DNA from: Pseudomonas resinovorans NBRC 106553
GTDB taxonomy: Bacteria > Pseudomonadota > Gammaproteobacteria > Pseudomonadales > Pseudomonadaceae
Assembly (NCBI RefSeq): GCF_000412695.1
Contig: NC_021499.1
Location: forward strand, 372,001 to 436,000
DNA: 64,000 bases
Direction: 5' to 3'
Shown here: piece after piece, positions 51,234 to 60,872 of the stretch
Layout: each line of letters begins with the position of its first letter
How positions within the stretch are numbered: position 1 is the first letter of the stretch
Made by a program: the position numbers and the translations under genes
Notes under the pieces: model-generated
What the model was told of the DNA's origin: nothing
What the model saw: the letters and a program-made list of their open reading frames with translations, nothing else
The model's database searches: none

Positions 51234-52649
51234 TCACTCGTCGATATCAGGCTCCAGCCGGCGCACGACGCGGCCACTGTCCGGTGGCAACTGGAAGAAG
51301 ATCGCCGCCGCCAGCAGGGTCACCGCGCCCACGCACAGGTAGGTGGCGTGGAAGGCCGTCAGCACGCTGGTCGCATCGGGTTTGCCGAAGCCGCCGAGCA
51401 GGGCGGCGGCCACCGCCACGCCGAGGCTCATGGACAGCTGCATCACCACCGAGAGCAGGCCATTGCCGCTGCTGGCCTGGTGGTCGTCGAGGTCCAGCAG
51501 GGTGACGGTGTTCATCGCGGTGAACTGCATGGAGTTCACCGCCCCCAGCAGGCCCAGGTGCAGGAGCAGCAGCGGGTAGGGCGTGGCCTCGTCGATCAGC
51601 GCCAGGCTGGCGATCATGGCGCCCAGCAGCAGCGTGTTGCCCAGCAGCAGGCGGCGGTAGCCGAGGCGGTCCAGCAGGGGCTTGGCCAGGGGCTTGGCGA
51701 TCATTGCCGAGAGCGCCAGGGGAATCATGGTCATGCCTGCCTTGGCCGGCGAGTAGCCCAGGGCTACCTGCAGCAGCAGCGGGGTGAGGAAAGGCAGGGC
51801 GCCGCTGCCCAGGCGCGAGAAGAGGTTGCCGAGGATGCCGGCGGCGAAGGTGCGGGTGCGGAACAGCGAGGGTGCGAACAGCGGCTGCTCCACCTGCACC
51901 GCGTGCAGCCAGTAGGCGGCGAGGCAGGCCAGGCCGCCCAGCAGCAGGAGCAGCACCCGTACGTGGGGCAGTTGCAGCTCGCCCAGGCCTTCCAGGGCGA
52001 TGGTGATCAGCACCATGGAGGCGCCGAACAGCAGGAAGCCCAGCAGGTCCAGGCGTACCGGTCCACTGCCGCGCAGGTCGGGCATGAAGCGCCAGGCGGC
52101 GAGAGCGCCGAGCAGGCCCACCGGCAGGTTGATCAGGAAGATCCAGTGCCAGCTGGCGTACTCCACCAGCCAGCCGCCCAGGGTGGGACCGATCAGCGGG
52201 CCGAGCAGGCCGGGCAGGGTGATGAAGGCCATGATCCGCACCAGTTCCGTACGCGGGTAGGCGCGCAGCACCACCAGGCGTCCCACCGGCATCATCAGCG
52301 CGCCGCCGAACCCCTGCACCACCCGCGCCACAACCAGCTGCGGCAGGCTGGTGGACAGTGCGCAGAACAGCGAGCCGAGGCTGAACAGCAGCACCGCGCC
52401 AAAAAATACCCGGCGCGTGCCGAAACGGTCGGCGATCCAGCCCGAGGCCGGGATCAGCAGGGCCACGGTGAGCATGTAGGCGATGATTACCGACTGCATG
52501 CGCAGCGGGTCCTCCGCCAGGTCGCGGGCCATGGCCGGGAGCGCGGTGTTGAGGATGGTGGCGTCGAGCGCCTGCATGAAGAAGGCGACCGCCACCAGCC
52601 AGGGCAGCAGGCGCGCGGTGCGGGCGTCTAGGGAGACGGGCTCGACCAT
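51234..52649 (-). CDS. DHA2-type MFS exporter (MdtD-like)
   Basis: 471 residues, 14 predicted helices, drug:H+ antiporter-2 family. Motifs: FFMQALDATILNTALPAMA (helix 1, motif D1), SGWIADRFGTRRVFF (motif A), RVVQGFGGALMMPVGRLVVL (motif B) and GLLGPLIGPTLGGWLVEYA (motif C, drug-antiporter signature). Closest in pattern to MdtD (YegB). ATG 52649 fits the family start. It stands alone between dbpA and torT-like genes; no regulator adjoins. Confidence 0.88.
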   Translation of the reverse strand: MVEPVSLDARTARLLPWLVAVAFFMQALDATILNTALPAMARDLAEDPLRMQSVIIAYMLTVALLIPASGWIADRFGTRRVFFGAVLLFSLGSLFCALSTSLPQLVVARVVQGFGGALMMPVGRLVVLRAYPRTELVRIMAFITLPGLLGPLIGPTLGGWLVEYASWHWIFLINLPVGLLGALAAWRFMPDLRGSGPVRLDLLGFLLFGASMVLITIALEGLGELQLPHVRVLLLLLGGLACLAAYWLHAVQVEQPLFAPSLFRTRTFAAGILGNLFSRLGSGALPFLTPLLLQVALGYSPAKAGMTMIPLALSAMIAKPLAKPLLDRLGYRRLLLGNTLLLGAMIASLALIDEATPYPLLLLHLGLLGAVNSMQFTAMNTVTLLDLDDHQASSGNGLLSVVMQLSMSLGVAVAAALLGGFGKPDATSVLTAFHATYLCVGAVTLLAAAIFFQLPPDSGRVVRRLEPDIDE

Positions 52650-52796
52650 GGTAGTCCTCGCTTCGATTACCCAGCGCACTGTAGGATTCAATCGGCCCCG
52701 TTGCCAGCCGTGTTGGGCCAAGGCCTATTGGCAAGCGGCTGCTACCCTTGCGAGTATCCGACTCGCTCCGCTCCTTTCCCGGCACAGGAGTGCCCT

Positions 52797-53828
52797 ATGC
52801 GGTCCCTCGCTGTCCTCGCCCTGAGTTGGCTCATCGCCGTCCCCGGCTTCGCCACGCAGTGGTACCCGCTGCACGTGCTGGTGGATGGTCGCGAAGCCAA
52901 CTACCAACCGCTCACGGCGGCGAGCAGACCCTGGCGTATCTGCGCCTTGCTGCCCCACGGCATGGATCGCTACTGGTGGGGGGTGGCCTGGGGGCTGGAC
53001 CAGGAGGCCAAGCGCCTGGGTACCGAACTGGGCATCTACGAGGCCGGCGGCTACCAGTTCGACGCGATGCAGAAGGCGCAGCTGACCCGCTGCATCCAGC
53101 TGGCCGCCGACGCCTATGTGATCGGTGCGATCAGCGAGCAGGGTCTGTGCGAACAGCTGGGTCTGCTGCAGAAGAAGAACGTGCCGGTGATCGACCTGGT
53201 CAACCGTATCGACTGTCCGGGCGTCAGTGCCCGCTCCCAGGTGAGTTTCGCCGACATGGCCAAGGCCGCCATGGCCTACATCCAGCAGCGCAGCGGCGGT
53301 CGCCCGGTGCGTGTGGGCTGGCTGCCGGGGCCGAAGGATGCCGGCTGGGTGATAGACGCCGAGAAGGGGCTCGCCGAAGCGCTCGAGGGCAGCCAGGACG
53401 TGCTGGTGCCGGCGGGCTATGGCCCGGTGGACCGCAGCAGCCAGGCGGCGCTGGTGCGCAAGCTGCTGACCCGCGAACCCGGGCTCGACTACATCATCGG
53501 CAATGCCGAGGCTGCAGCCTTCGCCGGTCAATTGGTGCGCTCCAGCGGCGGTCGCTACAAGGCCGAGGTGGTATCGCTCTATGCCACCGAGCGGGTGCTC
53601 GAAGCCATCGCCGAAGGCACGGTGCAGGCCTCGCCCACCGACTCGCCGGTGATCCAGGCGCGGATCGCCGTGGACCTGGCGGTGCGCCTGCTCGAAGGCC
53701 GGCAGGTGCCGGGGCAGGTCAGTCCGCGTATCGAGATGATCGACCAGGCCAACCTCAAGAATTTCGACATCAGCCGCCTGATGCCCCCCAGCGGACACTG
53801 GATGATCCGCCAGGAATTGCCGGAGTAG
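52797..53828 (+). CDS. torT: TorT-like periplasmic binding protein
   Basis: 343 residues, signal MRSLAVLALSWLIAVPGFA, and a type I periplasmic-binding fold of the TorT family: PWRICALLPHGMDRYWWGVA, YEAGGYQFDAMQKAQLTRCI, KNVPVIDLVNRIDCPGVSAR, VGWLPGPKDAGWVIDAEKGL. TorT senses trimethylamine N-oxide and hands the signal to the sensor kinase TorS. No torS, torR or TMAO reductase gene is near, so the partner must be elsewhere or the role has changed. GGAG is 7 bases before the ATG. Confidence 0.82.
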   Translation: MRSLAVLALSWLIAVPGFATQWYPLHVLVDGREANYQPLTAASRPWRICALLPHGMDRYWWGVAWGLDQEAKRLGTELGIYEAGGYQFDAMQKAQLTRCIQLAADAYVIGAISEQGLCEQLGLLQKKNVPVIDLVNRIDCPGVSARSQVSFADMAKAAMAYIQQRSGGRPVRVGWLPGPKDAGWVIDAEKGLAEALEGSQDVLVPAGYGPVDRSSQAALVRKLLTREPGLDYIIGNAEAAAFAGQLVRSSGGRYKAEVVSLYATERVLEAIAEGTVQASPTDSPVIQARIAVDLAVRLLEGRQVPGQVSPRIEMIDQANLKNFDISRLMPPSGHWMIRQELPE

Positions 53829-53857
53829 TGCCGGCCTGAGGGCAGGCCTGCGGCCTG

Positions 53858-53884
53858 CTTGGCGAATGAATTCGCCCCTACAGG
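53858..53884. repeat. Single REP sequence
   Basis: CTTGGCGAATGAATTCGCCC continuing with CTACAGG, identical in core to the arms of the REPIN at 45976-46071. The 258 bp gap between the torT-like gene and betA also holds a degenerate REP (53978-54004). Confidence 0.82.
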
Positions 53885-53915
53885 GGCACGAGCCATTTTT
53901 CAGGCGCGACCCGCT

Positions 53916-53936
53916 CCCTCTCCCCCTGGGAGAGGG
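53916..53936. repeat. CCCTCTCCC/GGGAGAGGG hairpin repeat
   Basis: A perfect 9-bp stem with a 3-base loop. A closely similar hairpin (10-bp stem) lies inside the 425 bp element at 23730-23752, so this is a small repeat family rather than a terminator. Confidence 0.6.
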
Positions 53937-53977
53937 CTGGGGTGAGGGTGGTGTCCAGCCGGCTCGGTGCCTGGCCA

Positions 53978-54004
53978 TTTCGCTAATGAATTCGCTCCTG
54001 CAGG
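53978..54004. repeat. Degenerate REP sequence
   Basis: TTTCGCTAATGAATTCGCTC with CTGCAGG after it: the REP core with a few substitutions, in the same orientation as the REP at 53858. Confidence 0.6.
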
Positions 54005-54040
54005 GAGCACCCAACCGGAGCGTCCAAGGCACAAATGAAA

Positions 54041-54069
54041 AGGCCCCCGCTGGTTCGCAGCGGGGGCCT
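54041..54069 (-). terminator. Terminator of betA
   Basis: A 12-bp perfect stem AGGCCCCCGCTG / CAGCGGGGGCCT with a 5-base loop, 18 bases after the betA stop, followed on the minus strand by TTTTCATT. Confidence 0.88.
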
Positions 54070-54086
54070 CGTCGTTCAACGGGCGG

Positions 54087-55775
54087 TCAGAGCTGGCGTT
54101 GCGGCTGTCCGCGAACCGGTCGTTCGCCGGCCACGAAGTAGCTGGCGACGCTGCGCGGCAGCGGTTTGCGACCACGGATCTGGTCGGCGATCTTCTCGGC
54201 CATCATGATGGTGGTCGCGTTGAGGTTGCCGGTGATGATCTCCGGCATGATCGACGCGTCCACCACCCGCAGGCCCTGCATGCCGTGCACGCGGCCCTGG
54301 CCGTCCACCACCGCCATGTCGTCGTTGCCCATCTTGCAGGAGCAGGACGGGTGGAAGGCGGTTTCCGCATGGTTGCGGATGAAGTCGTCCAGCTCGGCGT
54401 CGGTCTTGAGGTGGGCGCCGGGGCTCAGTTCACGGCCGCGGAAGGGGTCGAGCGCAGGCTGGCCCATGATCTCGCGGGTGATGCGGATGCCGTCGCGGAA
54501 CTCCTGCCAGTCCTGCTCATGGGACATGTAGTTGAACAGGATGCTCGGGTGCTGGCGCGGGTCGCGGGATTTCAGGTGGATACGGCCGCGGCTCGGCGAA
54601 CGCATGGAGCCCATGTGCGCCTGGAAACCGTGCTCCTGCACGCCCTTGCTGCCGTTGTAGTTAATCGCCACCGGCAGGAAGTGGTACTGGATGTTCGGCC
54701 ACTCGAATTCCGGGCGGGTGCGGATGAAACCGCCGGCCTCGAACTGGTTGCTGGCGCCCAGGCCCTTGCCCCGGAGCAGCCAGTTGGCGCCGATGGCCGG
54801 CTGGTTCCACCACTTGGTGGCCGGGTAGATCGACACCGGCTCCTTGCAGGCGTACTGCAGGTAGAGCTCCAGGTGGTCCTGCAGGTTGGCGCCGACGCCT
54901 GGCAGGTCGTGCACCACCGGTACATCGAGGTCACGCAGCAGCGCCGCCGGGCCGACGCCGGAGCGTTGCAGCAGTTGCGGCGAGGCGATCGCGCCGCTGC
55001 ACACCAGCACTTCGCGGCGGGCATGGGCGGTGTTGAGGTTGTCGCTGTTGCCCTGGAGGTAGGCGACGCCGATGGCGCGCTTGCCGCTGAACAGGACACG
55101 GTCGCTCAAGGCGTGGGTGACGATGGTCAGGTTCGGCCGGTTGCGGGCCTGGTCCAGGTAGCCGCGGCCGGTGGCGGCGCGACGGCCCTCCGGGGTCACG
55201 GTGCGGTCCATGGGACCGAAGCCTTCCTGCTGGTAGCCGTTGAGGTCGTCGGTGCGCGGGTAACCGGCCTGCACGCCGGCCTCGACCATGGCATGGAACA
55301 GCGGGTTGTTGCCGGCCTTGGGCGTGGTCACGCTCACCGGGCCGTCGCCGCCGTGGTAGTCGTTCGGACCGATGTCGCGGGTTTCCGCCTTGCGGAAGTA
55401 GGGCAGGCAGTCGAGGTAGCTCCAGTCTTCCAGGCCCGGGAGCTTGGCCCAGCCGTCGAAGTCCAGGGCGTTGCCGCGGATGTAGCACATGCCGTTGATC
55501 AGCGAGGAACCGCCCAGGCCCTTGCCCCGACCGCACTCCATGCGGCGGTTGTTCATGAAGGGCTCCGGATCGGTCTCGTAGGCCCAGTTGTAGCGACGGC
55601 CCTGCAGCGGGAAGGCGAGGGCGGCGGGCATCTGGGTGCGGAAGTCCAGGCGGTAGTCCGGGCCGCCGGCCTCCAGCAGCAGGACACTGACATCGGGGTC
55701 TTCGGTCAGGCGGGTGGCCAGCACGTTACCGGCCGAGCCGGCGCCGACGATGATGTAATCGAATTCTTGGGACAT
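54087..55775 (-). CDS. betA: Choline dehydrogenase
   Basis: A 562-residue FAD enzyme of the GMC oxidoreductase family. It oxidises choline to betaine aldehyde (and on to betaine). Seen: [20 protein letters not shown] (FAD-binding), [20 protein letters not shown] (GMC signature 1), [17 protein letters not shown] (signature 2) and the catalytic-end segment [20 protein letters not shown]. Last gene of betI-betB-betA; separated from betB by 154 bp holding a small hairpin. Confidence 0.96.
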   Translation of the reverse strand: MSQEFDYIIVGAGSAGNVLATRLTEDPDVSVLLLEAGGPDYRLDFRTQMPAALAFPLQGRRYNWAYETDPEPFMNNRRMECGRGKGLGGSSLINGMCYIRGNALDFDGWAKLPGLEDWSYLDCLPYFRKAETRDIGPNDYHGGDGPVSVTTPKAGNNPLFHAMVEAGVQAGYPRTDDLNGYQQEGFGPMDRTVTPEGRRAATGRGYLDQARNRPNLTIVTHALSDRVLFSGKRAIGVAYLQGNSDNLNTAHARREVLVCSGAIASPQLLQRSGVGPAALLRDLDVPVVHDLPGVGANLQDHLELYLQYACKEPVSIYPATKWWNQPAIGANWLLRGKGLGASNQFEAGGFIRTRPEFEWPNIQYHFLPVAINYNGSKGVQEHGFQAHMGSMRSPSRGRIHLKSRDPRQHPSILFNYMSHEQDWQEFRDGIRITREIMGQPALDPFRGRELSPGAHLKTDAELDDFIRNHAETAFHPSCSCKMGNDDMAVVDGQGRVHGMQGLRVVDASIMPEIITGNLNATTIMMAEKIADQIRGRKPLPRSVASYFVAGERPVRGQPQRQL

Positions 55776-55830
55776 GTCACTTACCTGCTAGATAACCCGG
55801 AGCTGGTCCGGGGCGCGGCAATTTTTCTTT

Positions 55831-55847
55831 CCCGGATTTCATCCGGG
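55831..55847. repeat. CCCGGATTTCATCCGGG hairpin in the betB-betA gap
   Basis: A 7-bp perfect stem and 3-base loop in the 154 bp between betB and betA. It could be a partial terminator or mRNA processing signal that sets different amounts of BetB and BetA. It is also a common short intergenic repeat type in Pseudomonas. Confidence 0.55.
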
Positions 55848-55929
55848 CTACCGGGGACGCTGTTGCGTCGTGGTCCGGATGGGCTGCGGGAGCGTCCAGC
55901 GCCCCCGGATGCCGATCCGGACCCCTTGC

Positions 55930-57402
55930 TCAGAACACCGAGAAGTAGTCGCCCATCTCGACCTGCACGGACTTGATGCGGGTGTAGTGGGCCAGGGTGG
56001 TCAGGCCGTTCTCGCGGCCGACGCCCGATTGCTTGTAGCCACCCACCGGCATTTCGGCGGGGGACTCGCCCCATGTGTTGATCCAGCAGATGCCGGCTTC
56101 CAGCTTGTGGATAACGCGGTGGGCGCGGGCCAGGTCGCGGGTGACGACGCCGGCGGCCAGGCCGTAGTCGGTGTCGTTGGCGCGGCGGATCACTTCTTCC
56201 TCGGTGTCGTAGACCAGGATGCTCATCACCGGGCCGAAGATTTCTTCGCGGACGATGGTCATGTCGTCGGTGCAGTCGCTGAACACGGTGGCGGACACGT
56301 AGGCACCCTTGGCGAATTCGCCCTCGGTGACGCGCTCGCCGCCGATCAGCAGGCGCGCGCCTTCCTTGCGGCCGGACTCGATGTAGCCGAGCACGCTTTC
56401 CATGTGGGCGAAGCTGGTCAGCGGGCCGAAGTTGGTCTCGGCGTCCTGCGGGTTGCCCAGGCGGATGCGCTTGACGCGCTCGACCACCTTGGCCTCGAAG
56501 CGTGCCTGCAGCGCGCGCGGCACGAACACGCGGGTGCCGTTGGTGCAGACCTGGCCGGAGCTGAAGAAGTTGGCCATTACGGCGATGTCCGCGGCGCGGT
56601 CGAGGTCGGCGTCGTCGAAGATGATCAGCGGCGACTTGCCGCCCAGTTCCATGGTCACTTCCTTGAGGGAAGAGCTGGAGGCGCTGGCCATGACCTTCTT
56701 GCCGGTGGAGGTGCCGCCGGTGAAGGAAATCTTCTCGATCTGCGGGTGCTCGGTCAGCCACTGGCCGACTTCGCGGCCGCTGCCGGTGAGCACGTTGAAC
56801 ACGCCGTCCGGAACGCCGGCCTGGGTGTAGATCTCGGCCAGTTTCAGAGCGGTCAGCGGGGTGACTTCGCTGGGCTTGAAGATCATCGCGTTGCCGGCGG
56901 CGAGCGCCGGGGCGGATTTCCACATGGCGATCTGCACCGGGTAGTTCCAGGCGCCGATGCCGGCGACCACGCCCAGGGGCTCGCGGCGGGTGTAGACGAA
57001 GCTGGTTTCGCGCAGCGGGATCTGCTCGCCTTCGATGGCGGGAATCAGGCCGGCGTAGTACTCGATCACGTCGGCGCCGGTGACGATGTCCACCGCGCGG
57101 GTTTCGGCCAGGGGCTTGCCGGTGTCGAGGGTTTCCAGCTCGGCCAGTTCGTCGTTGCGCTCGCGGAGGATGTCCACGGCGCGGCGCAGGATGCGCGAAC
57201 GCTGCATGGCGGTCATCGCGGCCCAGACCTTCTGGCCTTCGATGGCGCTGGCGACGGCGCGCTCGACGTCTTCCTTGCCGGCGCGCTGGACGCTGGCCAG
57301 GACTTCACCATTGGCGGGGTTGATGGTCTCGAAGGTGGCGCCGCTGCTGGAGTCGACGTAGCGGCCGCCAATGTAGAGCTTCTGTTCTTCGAATCGGGCC
57401 AT
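55930..57402 (-). CDS. betB: Betaine aldehyde dehydrogenase
   Basis: 490 residues of the aldehyde dehydrogenase superfamily. It oxidises betaine aldehyde to glycine betaine with NAD(P). Motifs: [32 protein letters not shown], catalytic Glu in [16 protein letters not shown] and catalytic Cys in [18 protein letters not shown] 57402 ([16 protein letters not shown]) is the family start; 17 further in-frame codons upstream are the intergenic leader. It follows betI after 47 bp. Confidence 0.96.
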   Translation of the reverse strand: MARFEEQKLYIGGRYVDSSSGATFETINPANGEVLASVQRAGKEDVERAVASAIEGQKVWAAMTAMQRSRILRRAVDILRERNDELAELETLDTGKPLAETRAVDIVTGADVIEYYAGLIPAIEGEQIPLRETSFVYTRREPLGVVAGIGAWNYPVQIAMWKSAPALAAGNAMIFKPSEVTPLTALKLAEIYTQAGVPDGVFNVLTGSGREVGQWLTEHPQIEKISFTGGTSTGKKVMASASSSSLKEVTMELGGKSPLIIFDDADLDRAADIAVMANFFSSGQVCTNGTRVFVPRALQARFEAKVVERVKRIRLGNPQDAETNFGPLTSFAHMESVLGYIESGRKEGARLLIGGERVTEGEFAKGAYVSATVFSDCTDDMTIVREEIFGPVMSILVYDTEEEVIRRANDTDYGLAAGVVTRDLARAHRVIHKLEAGICWINTWGESPAEMPVGGYKQSGVGRENGLTTLAHYTRIKSVQVEMGDYFSVF

Positions 57403-57449
57403 GGTGGTTGTCCTCTCTAGGTCTTGTGTACGCAAGGCGGCCGGGCGCT

Positions 57450-58043
57450 TCAAAGCGCCGGCCTGGCCAGTTGTTGATCAAGGAATTCGTAGGCGAGCCG
57501 GCGAGCCTGCTCGGTGTCGAAGGCTTCGCCGGACAGCGCACCGCGCAGCCACAGGCCGTCGATCAGCGCGGCCAGGCCACGGGCGGCAGCGCGGGCGTGC
57601 GTTGCATCGAGTTCGCGGCGGAACTGCCAGCAGAGGTTCGAGTACAGGCGCAGGTCGTTGATGCGCTGCAAACGGCGCAGGGACGGCTGGTGCATGCTGC
57701 TGGCCCAGAACGCCAGCCAGGTCTTCATGGCCGGGCCGTTGACCTGGGTGTCGTCGAAGTTGCCGTCGATGATGGACCGCAGGTAGCCCCGTGCGCTGTC
57801 GTCGCGCATGGCCTGGCGGCGTTTGCGCACCGCGTCCTGCAGGTCGTTCATGAGGTAGCGCATGGCCGCTTCCAGCAAGCCGTTCTTGTCCTGGAAGTAG
57901 TGGCTGATGATGCCGTTGGAAACCCCGGCGAGCCTGGCGATATAGGAAATGCTGGCGTCGCCCATGCCGACCTGGTCCACCGCCTCGAGCGTGGCGTGGA
58001 TCAGTTGGGTGCGCCGCACGGGCTGCATTCCGACTTTGGGCAT
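57450..58043 (-). CDS. betI: BetI, TetR-family choline-responsive repressor
   Basis: 197 residues with a TetR helix-turn-helix ([40 protein letters not shown]) and the BetI ligand domain ([37 protein letters not shown]). BetI blocks betIBA and betT until choline is present. A TTGATTGATCGTTCAA operator lies 59 bp upstream. A second, very similar copy is at 60032. Confidence 0.94.
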   Translation of the reverse strand: MPKVGMQPVRRTQLIHATLEAVDQVGMGDASISYIARLAGVSNGIISHYFQDKNGLLEAAMRYLMNDLQDAVRKRRQAMRDDSARGYLRSIIDGNFDDTQVNGPAMKTWLAFWASSMHQPSLRRLQRINDLRLYSNLCWQFRRELDATHARAAARGLAALIDGLWLRGALSGEAFDTEQARRLAYEFLDQQLARPAL

Positions 58044-58101
58044 GGGGTTTCCTCTTCTTCCGGGACCATCCCGGACAAGTTGAAATCCAGCCTACTTTAT
58101 T

Positions 58102-58117
58102 TTGATTGATCGTTCAA
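58102..58117. promoter_or_regulatory. BetI operator in the betI-betT gap
   Basis: TTGATTGATCGTTCAA, an imperfect inverted repeat in the divergent region between betI and betT, typical of BetI boxes. It differs at one of 16 bases from the site before the second betI copy. Confidence 0.75.
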
Positions 58118-58275
58118 ACAACAAAGAATAAGCTGCGCAGCATGGTTCGGGATGCGGCAGTTCGCCGCACCCGATTCCAGGCCTTCCGCCGGCGGCTGCC
58201 ACCCGTCGCCAGTGGTTGGCGCGGGTCTGTCGTTGCGCCCACGGGCGCCTGCTTTCACTGCCCTGGAAATTCCAA

Positions 58276-59874
58276 ATGAGTAAAGCTCCAACAACAACAA
58301 GCCACGGGAAGGTGCGCCTGAATCCGGTCGTGTTCTACGGATCCACTGCACTCATCCTGTTGCTCACCCTTGCCTTGATCGCATTCCCGGAGAGCGCCGG
58401 CGCCATGCTGGGCAAGGCCCAGGCCTGGCTGTCGCGCAGCTTCGGCTGGTACTACATGCTGGCCATCGGCAGTTACCTGTTCTTCGTCCTCTACGTCGCC
58501 TTCTCCCGCTTCGGCCAATTGCGCCTGGGCGCCGACGACAGCAAACCGGACTTCAGCTACGGCGCCTGGGCCGGCATGCTGTTTTCCTCGGGCATCGGCA
58601 TTTCGCTGCTGTACTTCGCCGCCTCCGAGCCCATCGACCATCTCTACAACCCGCCCGAGGGCGAGCCGGGCAGCCTGCATGCGGCGCGCCAGGCGGTGCA
58701 GCTGACCTTCCTCCACTGGGGTGTGCATGGCTGGGCGATCTATGCGCTGGTGGGCCTGGCGGTGGCGTACTTCGCCTATCGCCACAACCAGCCGCTGGCG
58801 CTGCGTTCGGCGCTCTACCCGCTGTTCGGCGAGCGCCGGATGAAAGGCTGGGCGGGCAACGCGGTGGACTGCTTCGGCATCTTCGTCACCCTGCTGGGCC
58901 TGGTGACCAACCTGGGTATCGGTTCTCTACAGGTGTCCTCGGGCCTGGAGTACCTGTTCGGCCTGCCCCACAGCCAGGGCGCGCTGCTGACGGTGATCCT
59001 GGTGATGAGCGCGGTGGCTACCCTGGCCGCGGTATCCGGTATCGAGAAGGGCATCCGCCGCCTGTCCAACCTGAACATCATCCTGTTCAGCGGCCTGCTG
59101 CTGTTCGTGCTGCTGGCCGGCGACACCCTGCACCTGCTCAACGGCTTCGTGCAGAACCTCGGCGACTACCTCAATGGCCTGGTGCTGAAGACCTTCGACC
59201 TCTACGTCTACACCGGCCAGTCCGGCAAGAGCGAAGAGTGGATGGGCCTGTGGACCCTGTTCTACTGGGCCTGGTGGATTTCCTGGGCGCCTTTCGTCGG
59301 CATGTTCGTGGCCCGTATCTCCCGTGGCCGCACCGTGCGCGAACTGGTCTGCGGTGTGCTGCTGATTCCCCTGGGCTTCACCCTGGCCTGGCTGTCGGTA
59401 TTCGGCAACAGCGCCCTCGACCTGGTGATGAACCAGAACGCGGCGGACCTCGGCAAGGCGGCGCTGGAGCAGCCGGCGATGTCGATCTACCTGCTGCTGG
59501 AGCATTACCCCTGGGCCAAGGCGGTGATCGGCCTGTCGATCTGCGTGGGCTTCGTGCTGTTCCTCACGCCGGCCGACTCCGGTTCGGTGATGCTGGCCAA
59601 CCTGTCCCGCGAGGAAGGCGACCTGGACGAGGACGCGCCCAACTGGCTGCGCATCTTCTGGTCCGCGGTGGTGACCCTGGCGACCATCGGCCTGCTGTTC
59701 GCCGGCAACTTCACCGCCATGCAGACGGTGGTGGTACTGGCCGGCCTGCCCTTCTCGGTGGTGCTGCTGCTCTACATGGTGGCCCTGCTCAAGCAGATGA
59801 AGGCCGATGTGGCGGCGCAGCAATCGGCACCCGTTTCGGCCAAGGTGATCGCATTGAACGGCGAAGCGGCCTGA
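58276..59874 (+). CDS. betT: BCCT-family choline/betaine transporter BetT, short form
   Basis: 532 residues, 12 helices, betaine/carnitine/choline transporter family. Signature segments: GIGISLLYFAASEPIDH, VHGWAIYALVGLAVAYFAYR, the Trp-rich WTLFYWAWWISWAPFVGMFV and ARISRGRTVRELVCGVLLIP. It ends soon after the last helix (LLYMVALLKQMKAD... then a 25-residue tail), lacking the long cytosolic C-terminus that osmoregulates BetT in E. coli and P. syringae. Divergent from betI across the BetI operator. Choline is the most likely substrate. Confidence 0.92.
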   Translation: MSKAPTTTSHGKVRLNPVVFYGSTALILLLTLALIAFPESAGAMLGKAQAWLSRSFGWYYMLAIGSYLFFVLYVAFSRFGQLRLGADDSKPDFSYGAWAGMLFSSGIGISLLYFAASEPIDHLYNPPEGEPGSLHAARQAVQLTFLHWGVHGWAIYALVGLAVAYFAYRHNQPLALRSALYPLFGERRMKGWAGNAVDCFGIFVTLLGLVTNLGIGSLQVSSGLEYLFGLPHSQGALLTVILVMSAVATLAAVSGIEKGIRRLSNLNIILFSGLLLFVLLAGDTLHLLNGFVQNLGDYLNGLVLKTFDLYVYTGQSGKSEEWMGLWTLFYWAWWISWAPFVGMFVARISRGRTVRELVCGVLLIPLGFTLAWLSVFGNSALDLVMNQNAADLGKAALEQPAMSIYLLLEHYPWAKAVIGLSICVGFVLFLTPADSGSVMLANLSREEGDLDEDAPNWLRIFWSAVVTLATIGLLFAGNFTAMQTVVVLAGLPFSVVLLLYMVALLKQMKADVAAQQSAPVSAKVIALNGEAA

Positions 59875-59895
59875 CAGGCGATCTGCCCACGATGG

Positions 59896-59927
59896 AAAAA
59901 AGCCCGGTCCTTCGACCGGGCTTTTTT
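59896..59927 (+). terminator. Terminator of betT
   Basis: A 14-bp perfect stem AAAAAAGCCCGGTC / GACCGGGCTTTTTT with a 4-base loop, 21 bases after the betT stop. The A-run on its other side allows it to work from both directions, including for the second betI. Confidence 0.92.
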
Positions 59928-59933
59928 GTCGCT

Positions 59934-60007
59934 GTAGGTTGTGGCTGAGCCAAGCGAAGCCCAACAGACCGGCTCGCACGTTGGGCCGTGCTGCGCTTGG
60001 CCCAACC
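59934..60007. repeat. GTAGGTTG... palindromic repeat related to the GTAGGATGGG family
   Basis: GTAGGTTGTGGCTGAGCCAA followed by GCGAAGCCCAAC and later GTTGGGCC...GCTTGGCCCAAC form nested inverted repeats between betT and the second betI. The pattern resembles, but is not identical to, the copies at 19806 and 34812. Confidence 0.5.
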
Positions 60008-60031
60008 GACGTGATCGACACGCGCGGGACC

Positions 60032-60625
60032 TCAGGCCTGGGCCTTGGCCAACTGCTGGTCGAGGTAGTCGTAGGCGATCTGCAGCGCCTGCTCGGTATT
60101 GAAACCATCGCCGGACAGCGCGCCGCGCAGCCACAGGCCGTCGATCAACGCGGCCAGGCCACGGGCGGCGGAGCGCGCCTGCTCCAGGGGCAGGGCACGG
60201 CGCAGCTCGCAACAGAGGTTGGAATACAGCCGGTGGTCGTTGATCCGCTGCAGGCGGCGCAGCGAGGGCTGGTGCATGCTGGCGGCCCAGAAGGCCAGCC
60301 AGGTCTTCATGGCCGGGCCGCTGACCTGGCTGTCGTCGAAGTTGCCTTCCACGATGGCTCGCAGATGCGCCCGTGGGCCGTCGTCGCGCAGGCCAGCGCG
60401 GCGCTGGCGCACGCCGGTGCTGAGGTCGGACATCAGGTGGCGCATGGTGGCTTCCAGCAGACCGTTCTTGTCCTGGAAGTAGTGGCTGATGATGCCGTTG
60501 GAGACCCCTGCGATACGGGCGATGTAGGCGATGCTGGCATCGCCCAGGCCAACCTGGTCGACGGCTTCGAGGGTTGCCTGGATCAACTGCGAGCGGCGGA
60601 TCGGCTGCATTCCGACCTTTGGCAT
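60032..60625 (-). CDS. Second BetI-family repressor (paralogue)
   Basis: 197 residues, the same length as betI at 57450 and highly similar along its whole length: [79 protein letters not shown]. The DNA-recognition helix is identical to that of the first copy. A TTGATTGATCGATCAA box lies 55 bp upstream. It sits between betT and the ABC genes, where most Pseudomonas have no regulator. Either repressor could control either half of the locus. Confidence 0.92.
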   Translation of the reverse strand: MPKVGMQPIRRSQLIQATLEAVDQVGLGDASIAYIARIAGVSNGIISHYFQDKNGLLEATMRHLMSDLSTGVRQRRAGLRDDGPRAHLRAIVEGNFDDSQVSGPAMKTWLAFWAASMHQPSLRRLQRINDHRLYSNLCCELRRALPLEQARSAARGLAALIDGLWLRGALSGDGFNTEQALQIAYDYLDQQLAKAQA

Positions 60626-60679
60626 CAGATATTTCCACCATTTTGTGTGGGAATCGGGAGCGCGCAGTCTAGGGGGAAT

Positions 60680-60695
60680 TTGATTGATCGATCAA
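60680..60695. promoter_or_regulatory. BetI-type operator before the second betI
   Basis: TTGATTGATCGATCAA, 15 of 16 bases as in the site at 58102-58117, and placed at nearly the same distance from the start codon. The centre TGATCGATCA is a perfect palindrome. Position may be off by one base. Confidence 0.72.
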
Positions 60696-60720
60696 TTGAT
60701 TGGAATGAGTGGGCGGATAC

Positions 60721-60821
60721 CTGTAGGGGCGAATTCATTCGCCAAGGGACGCGCAGCGGCCCCCTCACGGTCATTTACAGGCAGGCCTGTGGCCTGCTTG
60801 GCGAATAAATTCGCCCCTACA
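60721..60821. repeat. REPIN
   Basis: CTGTAGGGGCGAATTCATTC on the left and the inverted CTTGGCGAATAAATTCGCCC on the right, 50 bp apart; same family and layout as 45976-46071. It lies between the second betI and the end of the ABC transport genes. Confidence 0.88.
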
Positions 60822-60832
60822 AAAAAGCGAAA

Positions 60833-60857
60833 CCCCCGCCGGCAGCGGCCGACGGGG
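60833..60857 (-). terminator. Probable terminator of the cbc-type operon
   Basis: A GC-rich stem (CCCCCG...CGGGGG with inner GCCG/CGGC pairing) 15 bases after the last binding-protein gene, followed on the minus strand by a T-rich stretch that runs into the REPIN. Confidence 0.7.
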
Positions 60858-60872
60858 GCTCAGGGGAAGGGT

